A program made the position numbers and the translations under genes. From Flavobacteriaceae bacterium (GTDB lineage Bacteria > Bacteroidota > Bacteroidia > Flavobacteriales > Flavobacteriaceae): DNA of 35,380 nucleotides. A model generated the notes under the pieces. That model ran no database searches and had not been told where the DNA came from. It saw only the letters and a program-made list of their open reading frames with translations. Within the stretch, counting starts at the first letter, position 1; every line of letters starts with the position of its first letter. The DNA lies in assembly GCA_947457255.1 (NCBI GenBank), contig CANGUZ010000024.1, forward strand, positions 1 through 35,380, written 5' to 3'. Positions 1 to 8,144 of this stretch are shown here, piece by piece.

Positions 1-1
1 A

Positions 2-43
2 GATGACATGTTAGAAAAAACAATTTCTAAATATGAAAATTAA
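2..43 (+). CDS. 3' end of a probable antitoxin gene (partial)
   Basis: An open frame enters from the left edge and ends at the TAA at 41-43, giving the tail DDMLEKTISKYEN. The toxin ATG at 33 lies inside this frame, so the two coding regions overlap by 11 nt, which is the usual layout of an antitoxin followed by its toxin. A short charged C-terminus fits a small antitoxin that wraps its partner. Too little remains to assign a family; the identity is inferred from the overlap and the neighbour. Confidence 0.5.
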   Translation, partial: DDMLEKTISKYEN

Positions 44-314
44 TTTTTCTGAAAATTTTTATTTTTTACTAAACGAAATAATTGATTTCATAGCTAAAGA
101 CAAACCAGAAGCCGCCAGAATATTTAAGAAAGATTTAATCGTTGCAATCAAAAAAGATTTAAAATTCCCTTACAATTACAAAAAATCTTTTTATTTTGAT
201 GACGATACTTTTCGAGGCTATACTCACAAAGGTTATACTATAACATACAAAATTAATGATGAGAAACAATTAGTTCTTGTTATTGGTATTATTAAGAATA
301 AAAATTCCTACTAG
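33..314 (+). CDS. RelE/ParE-family type II toxin
   Basis: A 93-residue basic protein with the RelE/ParE layout: an N-terminal strand (MKINFSENF), a long helical hairpin through residue ~45 (IIDFIAKDKPEAARIF), then the C-terminal beta-sheet containing RGYTHKGYTITYKI and the last strand LVLVIGIIKNKN. Family members either cleave mRNA on the ribosome (RelE) or poison gyrase (ParE); the sequence alone does not decide which. The start overlaps the upstream frame by 11 nt. The stop is only 12 nt before the HMG-CoA reductase ATG, so the toxin may be cotranscribed with mevalonate genes. Family assignment is fairly safe, activity is not shown. Confidence 0.75.
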   Translation: MKINFSENFYFLLNEIIDFIAKDKPEAARIFKKDLIVAIKKDLKFPYNYKKSFYFDDDTFRGYTHKGYTITYKINDEKQLVLVIGIIKNKNSY

Positions 315-326
315 AAAAAAATTACA

Positions 327-1643
327 ATGCCAAACCAAATCGCTGGATTTTCTAAATTATCCAAACAAGAAAAAATAAACTGGATTGCTAAAGAATATTT
401 CTCTAATCCTTCGGAAGCTATTTCATTACTTAAAAGATATTGGAATGCTGACGAAAAACTGCAACAATTGCATGATGAATTTATAGAAAACACCATAACT
501 AATTTTTATTTACCTCTAGGTATTGCTCCAAATTTCCTAATCAACGGGAAACAGTATACCATTCCCATGGCTATTGAAGAAAGTTCTGTTGTGGCTGCTG
601 CATCAAAATCGGCTAAATTTTGGGCTAGTCGTGGCGGATTTAAAACTACTGTTTTAAGTACCGAAAAAATTGGGCAGGTTCATTTTATATTTACTGGAGG
701 TGGTTCAAAACTTGACAAATTCTTTTTAGAAATAAAAGATAAATGCATTTCTGCTACTGAGAGCATAACTAAAAATATGCAAAAGCGCGGTGGTGGCATT
801 CTAGATATTGAGTTAAGAAACAAGACTCATTTAATAGAAAATTACTACCAATTGCATGCAACTTTTGAAACAGTTGATTCAATGGGAGCCAATTTTATCA
901 ATTCATGCTTAGAGCAATTTGCCAAAACTTTGAAAGAAGAGGCCTTGTTGAATGAATCTTTTTCTGAAGAAGAAAAAAACATTCAAATTGTGATGAGTAT
1001 TCTGTCTAATTATGTTCCCAATTGTATTGTACGAGCCGAAGTTTCTTGTAGGGTGGAAGAATTAATTGAAAAAAACATTACAAATGCTCAAGATTTTGCT
1101 AAAAAATTCGTGAGAGCTGTTCAAATAGCCGAAGTAGAACCTTTTCGTGCGGTAACTCACAACAAAGGAATCATGAACGGAATTGACGCCGTAGTACTTG
1201 CAACGGGTAATGATTTTCGTGCTGTAGAAGCTGGAATTCATGCTTATGCCGCCAGAAATGGTCAGTATTCCAGTTTATCACATGCTAAAATTGAAAATGA
1301 TGTTTTTTACTTTTGGATGGAAATTCCATTGGCATTAGGAACTGTTGGCGGATTAACTTCGTTGCATCCGTTAGTTAAATTTTGTTTAGAAATGCTTGAA
1401 AAACCAAATGCTAAGGAATTAATGCAAATAGTTGCCGTTGCTGGTTTAGCTCAGAATTTTGCAGCTTTACGGTCATTAACTACAACGGGAATTCAAGAAG
1501 GACATATGAAAATGCACCTCAATAATATTATTAATCAATTTGAAGCAACTGCTGAAGAACGAATCTTGATTACCAATCATTTTAAAAAAAATGTAGTTTC
1601 ACATGCCGCTGTTGTTGAATTTATTGAAAACTTAAGAAAATAA
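327..1643 (+). CDS. mvaA: Hydroxymethylglutaryl-CoA reductase, class II (degradative-type)
   Basis: This enzyme interconverts HMG-CoA and mevalonate using NAD(P)H, feeding isoprenoid synthesis in the cytoplasm. At 438 residues it has the class II length and no membrane anchor. Visible landmarks are the substrate-loop glutamate in MAIEESSVVAAAS (E84/E85), the DSMGAN motif near 184-189, the catalytic lysine in HNKGIMNGIDAV (K280), the aspartate in ATGNDFRAVEAG (D296) and the C-terminal catalytic histidine in GHMKMH (H393). All four catalytic positions are present. It is followed 4 nt later by a GHMP kinase that should act on the product, so the pair forms a mevalonate-pathway unit. Class II enzymes are often labelled degradative, but in Bacteroidota without other mevalonate use they are expected to work biosynthetically (inference). 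Confidence 0.93.
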   Translation: MPNQIAGFSKLSKQEKINWIAKEYFSNPSEAISLLKRYWNADEKLQQLHDEFIENTITNFYLPLGIAPNFLINGKQYTIPMAIEESSVVAAASKSAKFWASRGGFKTTVLSTEKIGQVHFIFTGGGSKLDKFFLEIKDKCISATESITKNMQKRGGGILDIELRNKTHLIENYYQLHATFETVDSMGANFINSCLEQFAKTLKEEALLNESFSEEEKNIQIVMSILSNYVPNCIVRAEVSCRVEELIEKNITNAQDFAKKFVRAVQIAEVEPFRAVTHNKGIMNGIDAVVLATGNDFRAVEAGIHAYAARNGQYSSLSHAKIENDVFYFWMEIPLALGTVGGLTSLHPLVKFCLEMLEKPNAKELMQIVAVAGLAQNFAALRSLTTTGIQEGHMKMHLNNIINQFEATAEERILITNHFKKNVVSHAAVVEFIENLRK

Positions 1644-1647
1644 AACG

Positions 1648-2559
1648 TTGAAACAAACATTCTACAGCAACGGAAAACTATTAATTACAGGTGAATATGT
1701 CGTATTAGACGGCGCTAAAGCCCTTGCCTTGCCAACAAAATTTGGTCAGGATTTGATTGTTGAAGAAGGAAAAAACAAAGAAATTGTTTGGAAAAGTTTT
1801 GATAAAGACAACAGTATTTGGTTTAATGAAACTCTTTTATTCTCTGAGATTATTGAAAAAAAAACCTTCAAAAGTCTAACTGAAAAAAATACGTTAATTG
1901 CTATTTTGCATGAAGCATTTCTATTGAATCCAGATTATATCAATTTGTCAGAAGGATACAATGTAACTACACAATTGACATTTCCTAAATTTTGGGGTTT
2001 AGGCACCTCATCAACACTAATTAACAATATAGCACAATGGATAAAAATTGATGCATTTACTTTGCTTAAAAACAGTTTTGGTGGCAGTGGCTATGATATT
2101 GCTTGCGCTCAAAACAATACGCCAATTCTCTATCAATTAGAAAGCGGAAAACCAATTGTAGCATCAGTAGTTTTTAATCCTAGTTTTACCAACCAATTGT
2201 ATTTTGTTTATCTCAACAAAAAACAAAGCAGCAAAAATGCGATTGCCTCTTATTATAAGAAACAAAATGATATTTTTCCATTCATTACTAAAATAAACAC
2301 CATTACCAATACAATCCTACATTCAAAAGAAATTGAATCGTTTATTTCAGAAATTGAAAATCACGAAATAATTCTAAGTGAAATTCTAGAAACAAAAACG
2401 GTAAAAGAAACATTGTTTTCAGATTTCTCAGGAACTATTAAAAGTCTTGGTGCTTGGGGAGGTGATTTTGTTTTAGCGGTTTCAAAAGAGAATCCTTCTG
2501 CTTATTTTAAAGAAAAAGGGTTTGAAACTATTCTAACCTATGAAGAAATGATTTTATAA
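1648..2559 (+). CDS. GHMP kinase, probable mevalonate or phosphomevalonate kinase
   Basis: A 303-residue GHMP-superfamily kinase, likely phosphorylating mevalonate or phosphomevalonate with ATP. Motif 1 is at residues 7-25 (SNGKLLITGEYVVLDG), the glycine-rich ATP loop is PKFWGLGTSSTL at about 111-124, the motif with the probable catalytic aspartate is GGSGYDIACA at about 145-154, and motif 3 is SLGAWGGDFVLAVS near 273-286. The start is TTG at 1648, 4 nt after the mvaA stop; the first in-frame ATG falls within motif 1, so no ATG start is possible without destroying the fold. The ATP loop has T-S-S-T where many family members have S-S-A. Exact substrate cannot be read from sequence; the neighbour makes the mevalonate pathway very likely. 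Confidence 0.85.
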   Translation: MKQTFYSNGKLLITGEYVVLDGAKALALPTKFGQDLIVEEGKNKEIVWKSFDKDNSIWFNETLLFSEIIEKKTFKSLTEKNTLIAILHEAFLLNPDYINLSEGYNVTTQLTFPKFWGLGTSSTLINNIAQWIKIDAFTLLKNSFGGSGYDIACAQNNTPILYQLESGKPIVASVVFNPSFTNQLYFVYLNKKQSSKNAIASYYKKQNDIFPFITKINTITNTILHSKEIESFISEIENHEIILSEILETKTVKETLFSDFSGTIKSLGAWGGDFVLAVSKENPSAYFKEKGFETILTYEEMIL

Positions 2560-2560
2560 A

Positions 2561-2595
2561 AAAATCCCAACAAGTTAAAAACGAGTTGGGATTTT
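2561..2595 (+). terminator. Rho-independent terminator after the mevalonate genes
   Basis: An 11-bp stem, AAAATCCCAAC (2561-2571) with GTTGGGATTTT (2585-2595), closes a 13-nt loop and runs into a T tract. It starts one base after the GHMP kinase stop codon. The A tract on the left arm means it can also work for the converging PPIase gene, which ends at 2614. Confidence 0.85.
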
Positions 2596-2613
2596 TTATT
2601 GATTGAATTGAAT

Positions 2614-4710
2614 TTAATAATTAAACTGAGCTCTATTGTCTTCTATATCAGCTTCCGCTTTTAAAGCTGGAATTACTCTACCTGAATAAGAAGAAGTTTG
2701 TGATTTTACTTTTGCAATATAATCGGTATGGTTTTTTAAAGCTGGTGCTTTAGTAACCAATTTTGTTTGAATTACGAATACTCCAGAATTTCCTTCAATT
2801 GGAGCAGAAAGTTTATTTACTGCCGAAGCAAATGCAATTCCGACTACTTTTTTCTCTTGACCTACATTTGGTATACTTGCATTTTCTAAATTTACATCTA
2901 AGGCTTGTTGAACTGTTGTCGCATTTGATTTTGCAATAGCAGCTAATGAAGCTCCTTTCATTTTTGCAGTAATTAAAGCCGCTTTTTTCTTGTTTCTAAG
3001 AATTGGTTCAATTCCTGGTCGAGCATCATCGATAGGTGTTAATCCTTTTTCGTAAACTTTCTTTAGTTTAGCAATAATATTACCAACATTTGCAATCTCA
3101 AATCGTTTTACATCACCAACTTTTGTACTGCTTTCAAAAGCCCATCTTACGATTTGTCTTTGGTTTCCTGCGCTACCAAAATTTTCATCCATTGCTTTTA
3201 CTTTTACAGCTGGGTTTACTGTTAACTTAGCTTCTTTAGCTACTTTTTCGAAATCTTTTTCGTTAGCATCCATTTCAAACTTAACTGCCGATTGGTAAAT
3301 TTTATCTGTTGTAGCATCAGATGGTTCTATTTTTTGGGCAATGGTAGCTAAACGAACACCGTCTTGTTTGTCAGTAATATTAATGATATGGAAACCAAAA
3401 TCAGTTTCTACCAAACCTATTTTACCTACTGGATTATTAAATACAAAATCATTGAATGGTTTTACCATCTGACCTGGAGAAAAATAACCTAAATCACCAC
3501 CTTGTTGTGAAGAAGAATCATCAGAATTAGAGAAAGCCATCATTAAAAAACTAGAAGGATTGGCTTGAATTTGAGCGAATAACATATCTGCTTTTGCTTT
3601 TGCTTCTGCTTTAGTTCTTTTCTCTTTTTTGTTAGGCACTTGCGTTCCTTCATAACTAATCAAGATATGGCTTGCTTTTGCATTAATCCCTGCTTTTCTT
3701 CCTAATGATTTAGTGATGCAGTAGTATTCACCTTTCATGTAAGGCCCATAAATTTCTCCTTGAGGCAAATTATACAATTGTTCAGCACTTTCTGCAGGTA
3801 AATCTTTTTTAGCAACATAAGTTGAATCGTATGGAAGATCCGAATTTTCGTTTACAAATTCAACTGCATTTGCTGCTTCTCTAAATCCTGGTAAAGTATC
3901 GTTTTTAGCTGTTGCTTGATTGTAAATTACTCTAGTATTTAATAATGAATTTACTGTAGTTTTTACTTCGTTTTCGTCTTGTGCTGAAGCTTTATCAGCA
4001 ATTAAAACATATTCTAGCTCACGAGATTCTTCGGCTTTGTATTTTTTCTCGTTTTTCTTCATGTATTCTGTGATTTCAGCATCTGAAATTTTCACATCGG
4101 TATCTTTTATAGAAGAAAATAAAACAGAAACAAAATCAAAGTTTACTTTATTGGCTTCCATTTCATATTTAAGCTTTCCTTCGCTTTCAGTTGTATAAAG
4201 ACCCGCTTTAACTAACGTATTGTATAATTGATACTTCGAATTAAGATCGGCATCTTTTTCTCTATCCTTAACATATTGTGCTTGCTCAGGATTTGATTTG
4301 AAATATTCTTTAAACTTTGCTAAATCAAAAACGCCTTTGGTTTGAAACATTGGGTTTTGTCCTATATTTTGATCGGCTTTAAACGCTTCAAGAATGTGTT
4401 TTTCTCCAACTCTAATCCCTAATTTATCAAATTCGGCAGATAATAAAGCAATCGAAACTTCTTGATCCCAAACTCTATTCGCAGCTTGAGTAGCTGTCAT
4501 TCCTTGCTGACCACTTTTCTCAACATTACTAACTTTAATTCTAAAATCTTCAAAAGAAATATCTTTACCGTTAATGCTTCCAACATCTTTTGAAGTACTG
4601 CTAAAACCACCACTGTTGAACAAATCTCCAATAATGAATGCTAATAAACAAAAGCCAATAACGAGTATCAGTAGGAGTGAACGTTGTCTAATTTTTTGTA
4701 AAACTGCCAT
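2614..4710 (-). CDS. PpiD/SurA-like peptidylprolyl isomerase, membrane-anchored foldase
   Basis: A periplasmic chaperone and proline isomerase anchored in the inner membrane, expected to help outer-membrane and secreted proteins fold. From the start MAVLQKIRQRS there is one N-terminal signal anchor (LLLILVIGFCLLAFIIGDLF), a SurA_N/PpiD-like helical region, a parvulin domain in mid-protein (ASHILISYEG through GGDLGYFSPGQMVKPF to ETDFGFHIINITDK), and a second, degenerate C-terminal parvulin-like part. The reading frame is open 14 codons upstream to 4752, but MAVLQK at 4710 gives the standard N-terminus (698 residues) with the basic stretch directly before the membrane segment. It is the last gene of an envelope cluster and converges on the mevalonate terminator. 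In Bacteroidota it is annotated as PpiD-like or SurA-like. Confidence 0.9.
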   Translation of the reverse strand: MAVLQKIRQRSLLLILVIGFCLLAFIIGDLFNSGGFSSTSKDVGSINGKDISFEDFRIKVSNVEKSGQQGMTATQAANRVWDQEVSIALLSAEFDKLGIRVGEKHILEAFKADQNIGQNPMFQTKGVFDLAKFKEYFKSNPEQAQYVKDREKDADLNSKYQLYNTLVKAGLYTTESEGKLKYEMEANKVNFDFVSVLFSSIKDTDVKISDAEITEYMKKNEKKYKAEESRELEYVLIADKASAQDENEVKTTVNSLLNTRVIYNQATAKNDTLPGFREAANAVEFVNENSDLPYDSTYVAKKDLPAESAEQLYNLPQGEIYGPYMKGEYYCITKSLGRKAGINAKASHILISYEGTQVPNKKEKRTKAEAKAKADMLFAQIQANPSSFLMMAFSNSDDSSSQQGGDLGYFSPGQMVKPFNDFVFNNPVGKIGLVETDFGFHIINITDKQDGVRLATIAQKIEPSDATTDKIYQSAVKFEMDANEKDFEKVAKEAKLTVNPAVKVKAMDENFGSAGNQRQIVRWAFESSTKVGDVKRFEIANVGNIIAKLKKVYEKGLTPIDDARPGIEPILRNKKKAALITAKMKGASLAAIAKSNATTVQQALDVNLENASIPNVGQEKKVVGIAFASAVNKLSAPIEGNSGVFVIQTKLVTKAPALKNHTDYIAKVKSQTSSYSGRVIPALKAEADIEDNRAQFNY

Positions 4711-4769
4711 TTTTATAGTTGTTAATTTTAAATTCAGTTTGCGAAAATACAATTATCTATTTAATAACC

Positions 4770-4785
4770 ATAACTGTATAGTTAT
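4770..4785 (-). repeat. Perfect inverted repeat, possible weak terminator
   Basis: ATAACT (4770-4775) and AGTTAT (4780-4785) flank a 4-nt loop in the gap between the CNNM gene (ends 4819) and the foldase gene. On the minus strand it is followed by GGTTATTAAATAG rather than a real U tract, so termination would be weak. It may instead be an operator for the foldase gene; nothing else supports either use. Confidence 0.3.
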
Positions 4786-4818
4786 AATTTTCAAGAATTT
4801 TAATTCTTTTTTTTAAAA

Positions 4819-6078
4819 TTATTCTTTAATCGTTAGTTTAACCAATTCTATTTTCTTATTTGTAGCTTCTTCTATGGTAAAATGAAATTTATCAATTACT
4901 ATTTGTTCTCCTTTTAAAGGAATCTCTTTTGTAAAATCGACAATAAAACCTCCCAGAGTTCCGTATGAGTCGCTTTCAGGAATATTCAATTTGAAAGTTT
5001 GATTTAAATATTCCACATCAAATCGAGTTGAAAACAAATAAACTCCATCTTCTAGCTCTTTTTCTATTAATTCTTCTACTTCGTCATGTTCGTCTTCTAT
5101 TTCTCCAAAGAGTTCTTCAACAATATCTTCAACAGTAATTATTCCTGAAGTTCCACCATATTCATCGAGAACAACAGCAATACTTTTTCTTTTTTTAGTA
5201 AGTATATTTAAAACATCTTTTATAAAAATGGTTTCTGGAACAAATTCTACAGGAATCAAGATCGATTTGATACTTCTTGGTTTTTTGAATAATTCGAATG
5301 AATGCACATAACCTATAATGTCATCATGTGAACTTTGATGCACCAAAATTTTGGAATAACCGGTTTTTATAAACGTTTCTTTTAAATCAGAGATAGAATC
5401 ATAAATATCTACCGCCACAAGTTCTGTTCTAGGAGTCATGATATCTCTAGCTTTAACTCCCGAAAATCCTAAAGCATTTTGAAAAATTTGAATTTCGGAA
5501 TCAACATTTTCGTGATCTTCAACAGTACTCATTTGTTCGGTAATGTAGTTTCCTAATTCTACTTTCGTAAAAAAGAGTTGCACCTGGTCGCCTTGAGTTT
5601 TAAAGAATCGTCGCAGAATAAAATCGGATATCCAAAGTATAAAAGTAGAGACAGCATAAAAGAGTTTGTAGAACAAATACGCAGGAAGTGCAAAAAATTT
5701 AATCAAACTATTAGAATAGATTTGAAAAAAAACTTTTGGTAAAAACTCAGCGGTTATAAGAACTATAAACGTTGAAACTGCTGTTTGTATCAACAAATTC
5801 GACAATTCTGAGAAATGAAACGGTACTGTTTTTATCCAAGCCATTAACAAATCACCCATAAAAAAACCATAAACTACAAGTGCAATATTGTTTCCAATAA
5901 GCATTGCCGCTATAAACTTAGATGGTTTTTCTGTAAGTTTTGTGAGTATTTGAGAAATAAAATTGTCTTGTTTTTTTTCTATTTCAAGATAAATTTTATT
6001 AGAAGAAATGAAAGCAATTTCCATTCCTGAGAAAAAAGCGCAAAAGAACAAACATAGTATTATAATACTAATTTCCAT
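4819..6078 (-). CDS. CNNM/CorC-type membrane protein (DUF21-CBS-CorC_HlyC), 'hemolysin family'
   Basis: A 419-residue membrane protein of the CNNM/CorC family, implicated in Mg2+ or other divalent-cation transport. The hemolysin name is historical and does not imply toxin activity. Residues 1-180 hold the DUF21 transmembrane domain, starting with MEISIIILCLFFCAFFSGME and the conserved polar stretch IGNNIALVVYGF. A CBS pair follows at about 205-325 (MTPRTELVAVDIYDSI; VLDEYGGTSGIITVEDIVEE), which may bind nucleotides, and a CorC_HlyC domain closes the protein (SDSYGTLGGFIVDF). GldE of gliding bacteria belongs to the same family, but the neighbours here (lptC, ppiD-like) are not the gldD/ssb/mutY context I would expect for gldE. 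The start is 9 nt after the stop of the 62-residue gene. Confidence 0.88.
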   Translation of the reverse strand: MEISIIILCLFFCAFFSGMEIAFISSNKIYLEIEKKQDNFISQILTKLTEKPSKFIAAMLIGNNIALVVYGFFMGDLLMAWIKTVPFHFSELSNLLIQTAVSTFIVLITAEFLPKVFFQIYSNSLIKFFALPAYLFYKLFYAVSTFILWISDFILRRFFKTQGDQVQLFFTKVELGNYITEQMSTVEDHENVDSEIQIFQNALGFSGVKARDIMTPRTELVAVDIYDSISDLKETFIKTGYSKILVHQSSHDDIIGYVHSFELFKKPRSIKSILIPVEFVPETIFIKDVLNILTKKRKSIAVVLDEYGGTSGIITVEDIVEELFGEIEDEHDEVEELIEKELEDGVYLFSTRFDVEYLNQTFKLNIPESDSYGTLGGFIVDFTKEIPLKGEQIVIDKFHFTIEEATNKKIELVKLTIKE

Positions 6079-6087
6079 CTCTTATGG

Positions 6088-6276
6088 TTACTTGTTAGCG
6101 TTGTTATCAAATTTTTTAGCAAATTTTCTTCTGAAAAAAAACATAAAAATAGCTACTGCAGCAATTATAAAATTAAGCCATGGCGATTCTGAAGTTCCTA
6201 TTTTAGTAAAGCCTACATATATAAATAAGATACCAAAAACCAAATAAATGTATTGAGTGTATTTTAGATAATTCAT
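6088..6276 (-). CDS. Small two-helix membrane protein (unknown)
   Basis: A 62-residue protein of unknown function. It has two hydrophobic segments (about residues 9-25, IYLVFGILFIYVGFTKI, and 33-48, WLNFIIAAVAIFMFFF) and a strongly basic C-terminus (RRKFAKKFDNNANK), which predicts both ends in the cytoplasm by the positive-inside rule. It lies 19 nt after lptC and 9 nt before the CNNM gene on the same strand, so it is probably cotranscribed. The tight spacing, codon use like its neighbours and clear topology argue that it is real rather than a chance frame. Confidence 0.7.
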   Translation of the reverse strand: MNYLKYTQYIYLVFGILFIYVGFTKIGTSESPWLNFIIAAVAIFMFFFRRKFAKKFDNNANK

Positions 6277-6295
6277 TGTAATTTTTATTTAATAA

Positions 6296-6850
6296 TTATT
6301 CCGATTGGTCGACTTCTCCTTTTATCTTTTGGGAATTTACAATTTTAAAGTCCTTACTAAAATCGATTCCCTCACCAAAGGAAACTCCTTTCGGGTCTGT
6401 AAATTTAAACTTTTTTTGCGTAAAAAACCATTCGTTTTTTTGGTCAAAATACAATTGCTCGGTTTCTAAAAATTGTCCTGTTTCAGTTGTAATTTTGACG
6501 TTTCCTCTTAAATCAATGACATCAGTTCCTTTAAAAGAGAGTGCATAATCGGCGACAACAAAAGTTCGCTTTCTTTTTGCGTCATATAAGGTTACATCTA
6601 TTCCCTTTGGAAATTCGGTAAACGGAAACTCAACATTAGAATAGTCGAGCATTTTTGGACTTATAAGTATTGATTTAATTCTGCCTGAATCGGTATATTT
6701 CAAATTAAAATTATCTGCTTCGCCGCTTGGTGAAAACTCAGAATAATTAATTTTTTGAATCTCTTTAAAATTACTCTCGCAACCTAAAAGCACCAAAAAA
6801 GTACCGATAATAAAAAGAAAAAAAACTAATTTATGATTGTTATATTTCAT
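6296..6850 (-). CDS. lptC: LPS export component LptC (lipoprotein form)
   Basis: A 184-residue protein that I read as LptC, the bitopic inner-membrane component that receives LPS from LptBFG and hands it to LptA. The N-terminus is a hydrophobic segment ending in LVLLGC, which looks like a lipobox with Cys24, so it may be a lipoprotein instead of helix-anchored. The rest is beta-rich, in the beta-jellyroll style of the Lpt bridge: SGRIKSILISPKML, GIDVTLYDAKRKRTFVVADYA, DLRGNVKITTETGQFLETEQL. The order coaX, outer-membrane protein, lptC, CNNM, foldase is one I recall from other Bacteroidota (from memory). Confidence is good for family, moderate for the lipid anchor. Confidence 0.82.
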   Translation of the reverse strand: MKYNNHKLVFFLFIIGTFLVLLGCESNFKEIQKINYSEFSPSGEADNFNLKYTDSGRIKSILISPKMLDYSNVEFPFTEFPKGIDVTLYDAKRKRTFVVADYALSFKGTDVIDLRGNVKITTETGQFLETEQLYFDQKNEWFFTQKKFKFTDPKGVSFGEGIDFSKDFKIVNSQKIKGEVDQSE

Positions 6851-6893
6851 CCTAAAATATAGTTTACACTAAAAACAGAAAAGTTACTACGAA

Positions 6894-8144
6894 TTAATCG
6901 TACTTTCTTCTTACAAACCATTTATCATTCAAAGATAAACTAATCAAGACATTGGTATAGTTTTCTTCAATTAAATTGGATTTCGCTGTACCACGTTTTC
7001 CTAATTCAACTCCAAAATTAATATTAGAGAAAGCACCTCCTAAAGGCAATCCTAAACCAGCCGTAAAAGCATAATCATTGATTGACTGATCGTTAATTAC
7101 TAACCCTGTATTTTCATATCGAAAACCACCTCGGTACGTAACTTTTTTGAAATAGCTCGTAAAAGAATTGTAGTTTGGGACATAGAAACCTCCTAAACTG
7201 TATTTTACCGCATTCTCATATTTCACATTGTTGGCAACACTCAATCTATTGCTGAATATGTTACTTTCTTGAAAAGTAACTTCGCTACCAACAAGCCATT
7301 TCCTGCTTTGTCCCAACCCTATTCCGAAGGAATATTTACTTGGCAATTTGATAGTAGTTTTAGAAGTTTGTGCGTCTAGAAAATCTATAGGTATTGGGGT
7401 AAAATCTCCTAAATAACGAATCGAAAAAAGATTACTTGTATTGTTAGAACTTAAATTACTTTGTGGGGTAAAAGTAAGTGCGCTATAAAAATGGGTGTTC
7501 TTATTAATTTTGGCATTATACATTGCTCCAAAATTAATTGTAAGCCCTGACATTTCTGATACATTCGTTTCTTGAGAACCATCATTTTGTGTAGCACGTA
7601 AGTATTTAATACTATTGGTTTCTATTCGCCCAAAATTATATGAAAGTTCGGTTCCTATACTCAATCTTGACGTTATTTGATAGCCCAAGCCTAAAAAGGC
7701 TTTATTCAATCCTCCGTCACCAGTATAACGTCTTGTAATATTGTTTACGTCATCTTCTTTTTTTATCTTGTAACCAACAGTTGAATAGGGGAGCAATCCA
7801 AATGCTAAACCAAACTTTTTCATTGGTAATGCAACCGCTAAATAATCTATAGAAGACCTTTGCGCTTTTTCTTTTTCTGTATTTGAACTAAATTTTGTTG
7901 AATTAAAGGTTCCACCAACTGTAAATGTAGACAACTTAATGCTGGAAAACGAGGCCGGATTTTGCAGGTTGATATGAATACTATCAGGAACTATTGCTAA
8001 GCCTCCCATTGCACTATTTTCGTGAGTTCCTCTAAAACGCACATCACCAACTCCAAAGAAGGAATACGGAGAAGCCGAACCATTTTGTGCAAAAGACACT
8101 ATAGAAAAAAGTAAAAATAGAGGCAGTATAAATTTTCTAATCAT
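6894..8144 (-). CDS. Outer-membrane beta-barrel protein of unknown function
   Basis: A 416-residue protein with a Sec signal peptide (MIRKFILPLFLLFSIVSFAQ, cleavage near residue 20) and a body of alternating amphipathic strands typical of an outer-membrane barrel, for example AFGLLPYSTVGYKIKKED, LSIGTELSYNFGRIE and FSFGIGLG-like repeats. The opening SPYSFFGVGDVRFRGTHEN resembles FadL/OMPP1-type flavobacterial barrels, but I cannot assign a substrate. The start overlaps the end of coaX by 8 nt, so the two are translationally coupled. It ends 43 nt before lptC. An outer-membrane or lipid-related role fits the neighbours. Confidence 0.75.
   Translation of the reverse strand: MIRKFILPLFLLFSIVSFAQNGSASPYSFFGVGDVRFRGTHENSAMGGLAIVPDSIHINLQNPASFSSIKLSTFTVGGTFNSTKFSSNTEKEKAQRSSIDYLAVALPMKKFGLAFGLLPYSTVGYKIKKEDDVNNITRRYTGDGGLNKAFLGLGYQITSRLSIGTELSYNFGRIETNSIKYLRATQNDGSQETNVSEMSGLTINFGAMYNAKINKNTHFYSALTFTPQSNLSSNNTSNLFSIRYLGDFTPIPIDFLDAQTSKTTIKLPSKYSFGIGLGQSRKWLVGSEVTFQESNIFSNRLSVANNVKYENAVKYSLGGFYVPNYNSFTSYFKKVTYRGGFRYENTGLVINDQSINDYAFTAGLGLPLGGAFSNINFGVELGKRGTAKSNLIEENYTNVLISLSLNDKWFVRRKYD

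Noticed and set aside
4574..4816. An 80-residue plus-strand frame over the foldase start
   Set aside because: Antisense to the signal anchor of a clear gene, with low-complexity translation and no ribosome-binding or domain evidence.
4819..6078. A hemolysin toxin, or GldE
   Set aside because: The domains are those of a CNNM/CorC transporter-type protein, and the gld genes that normally flank gldE are absent.
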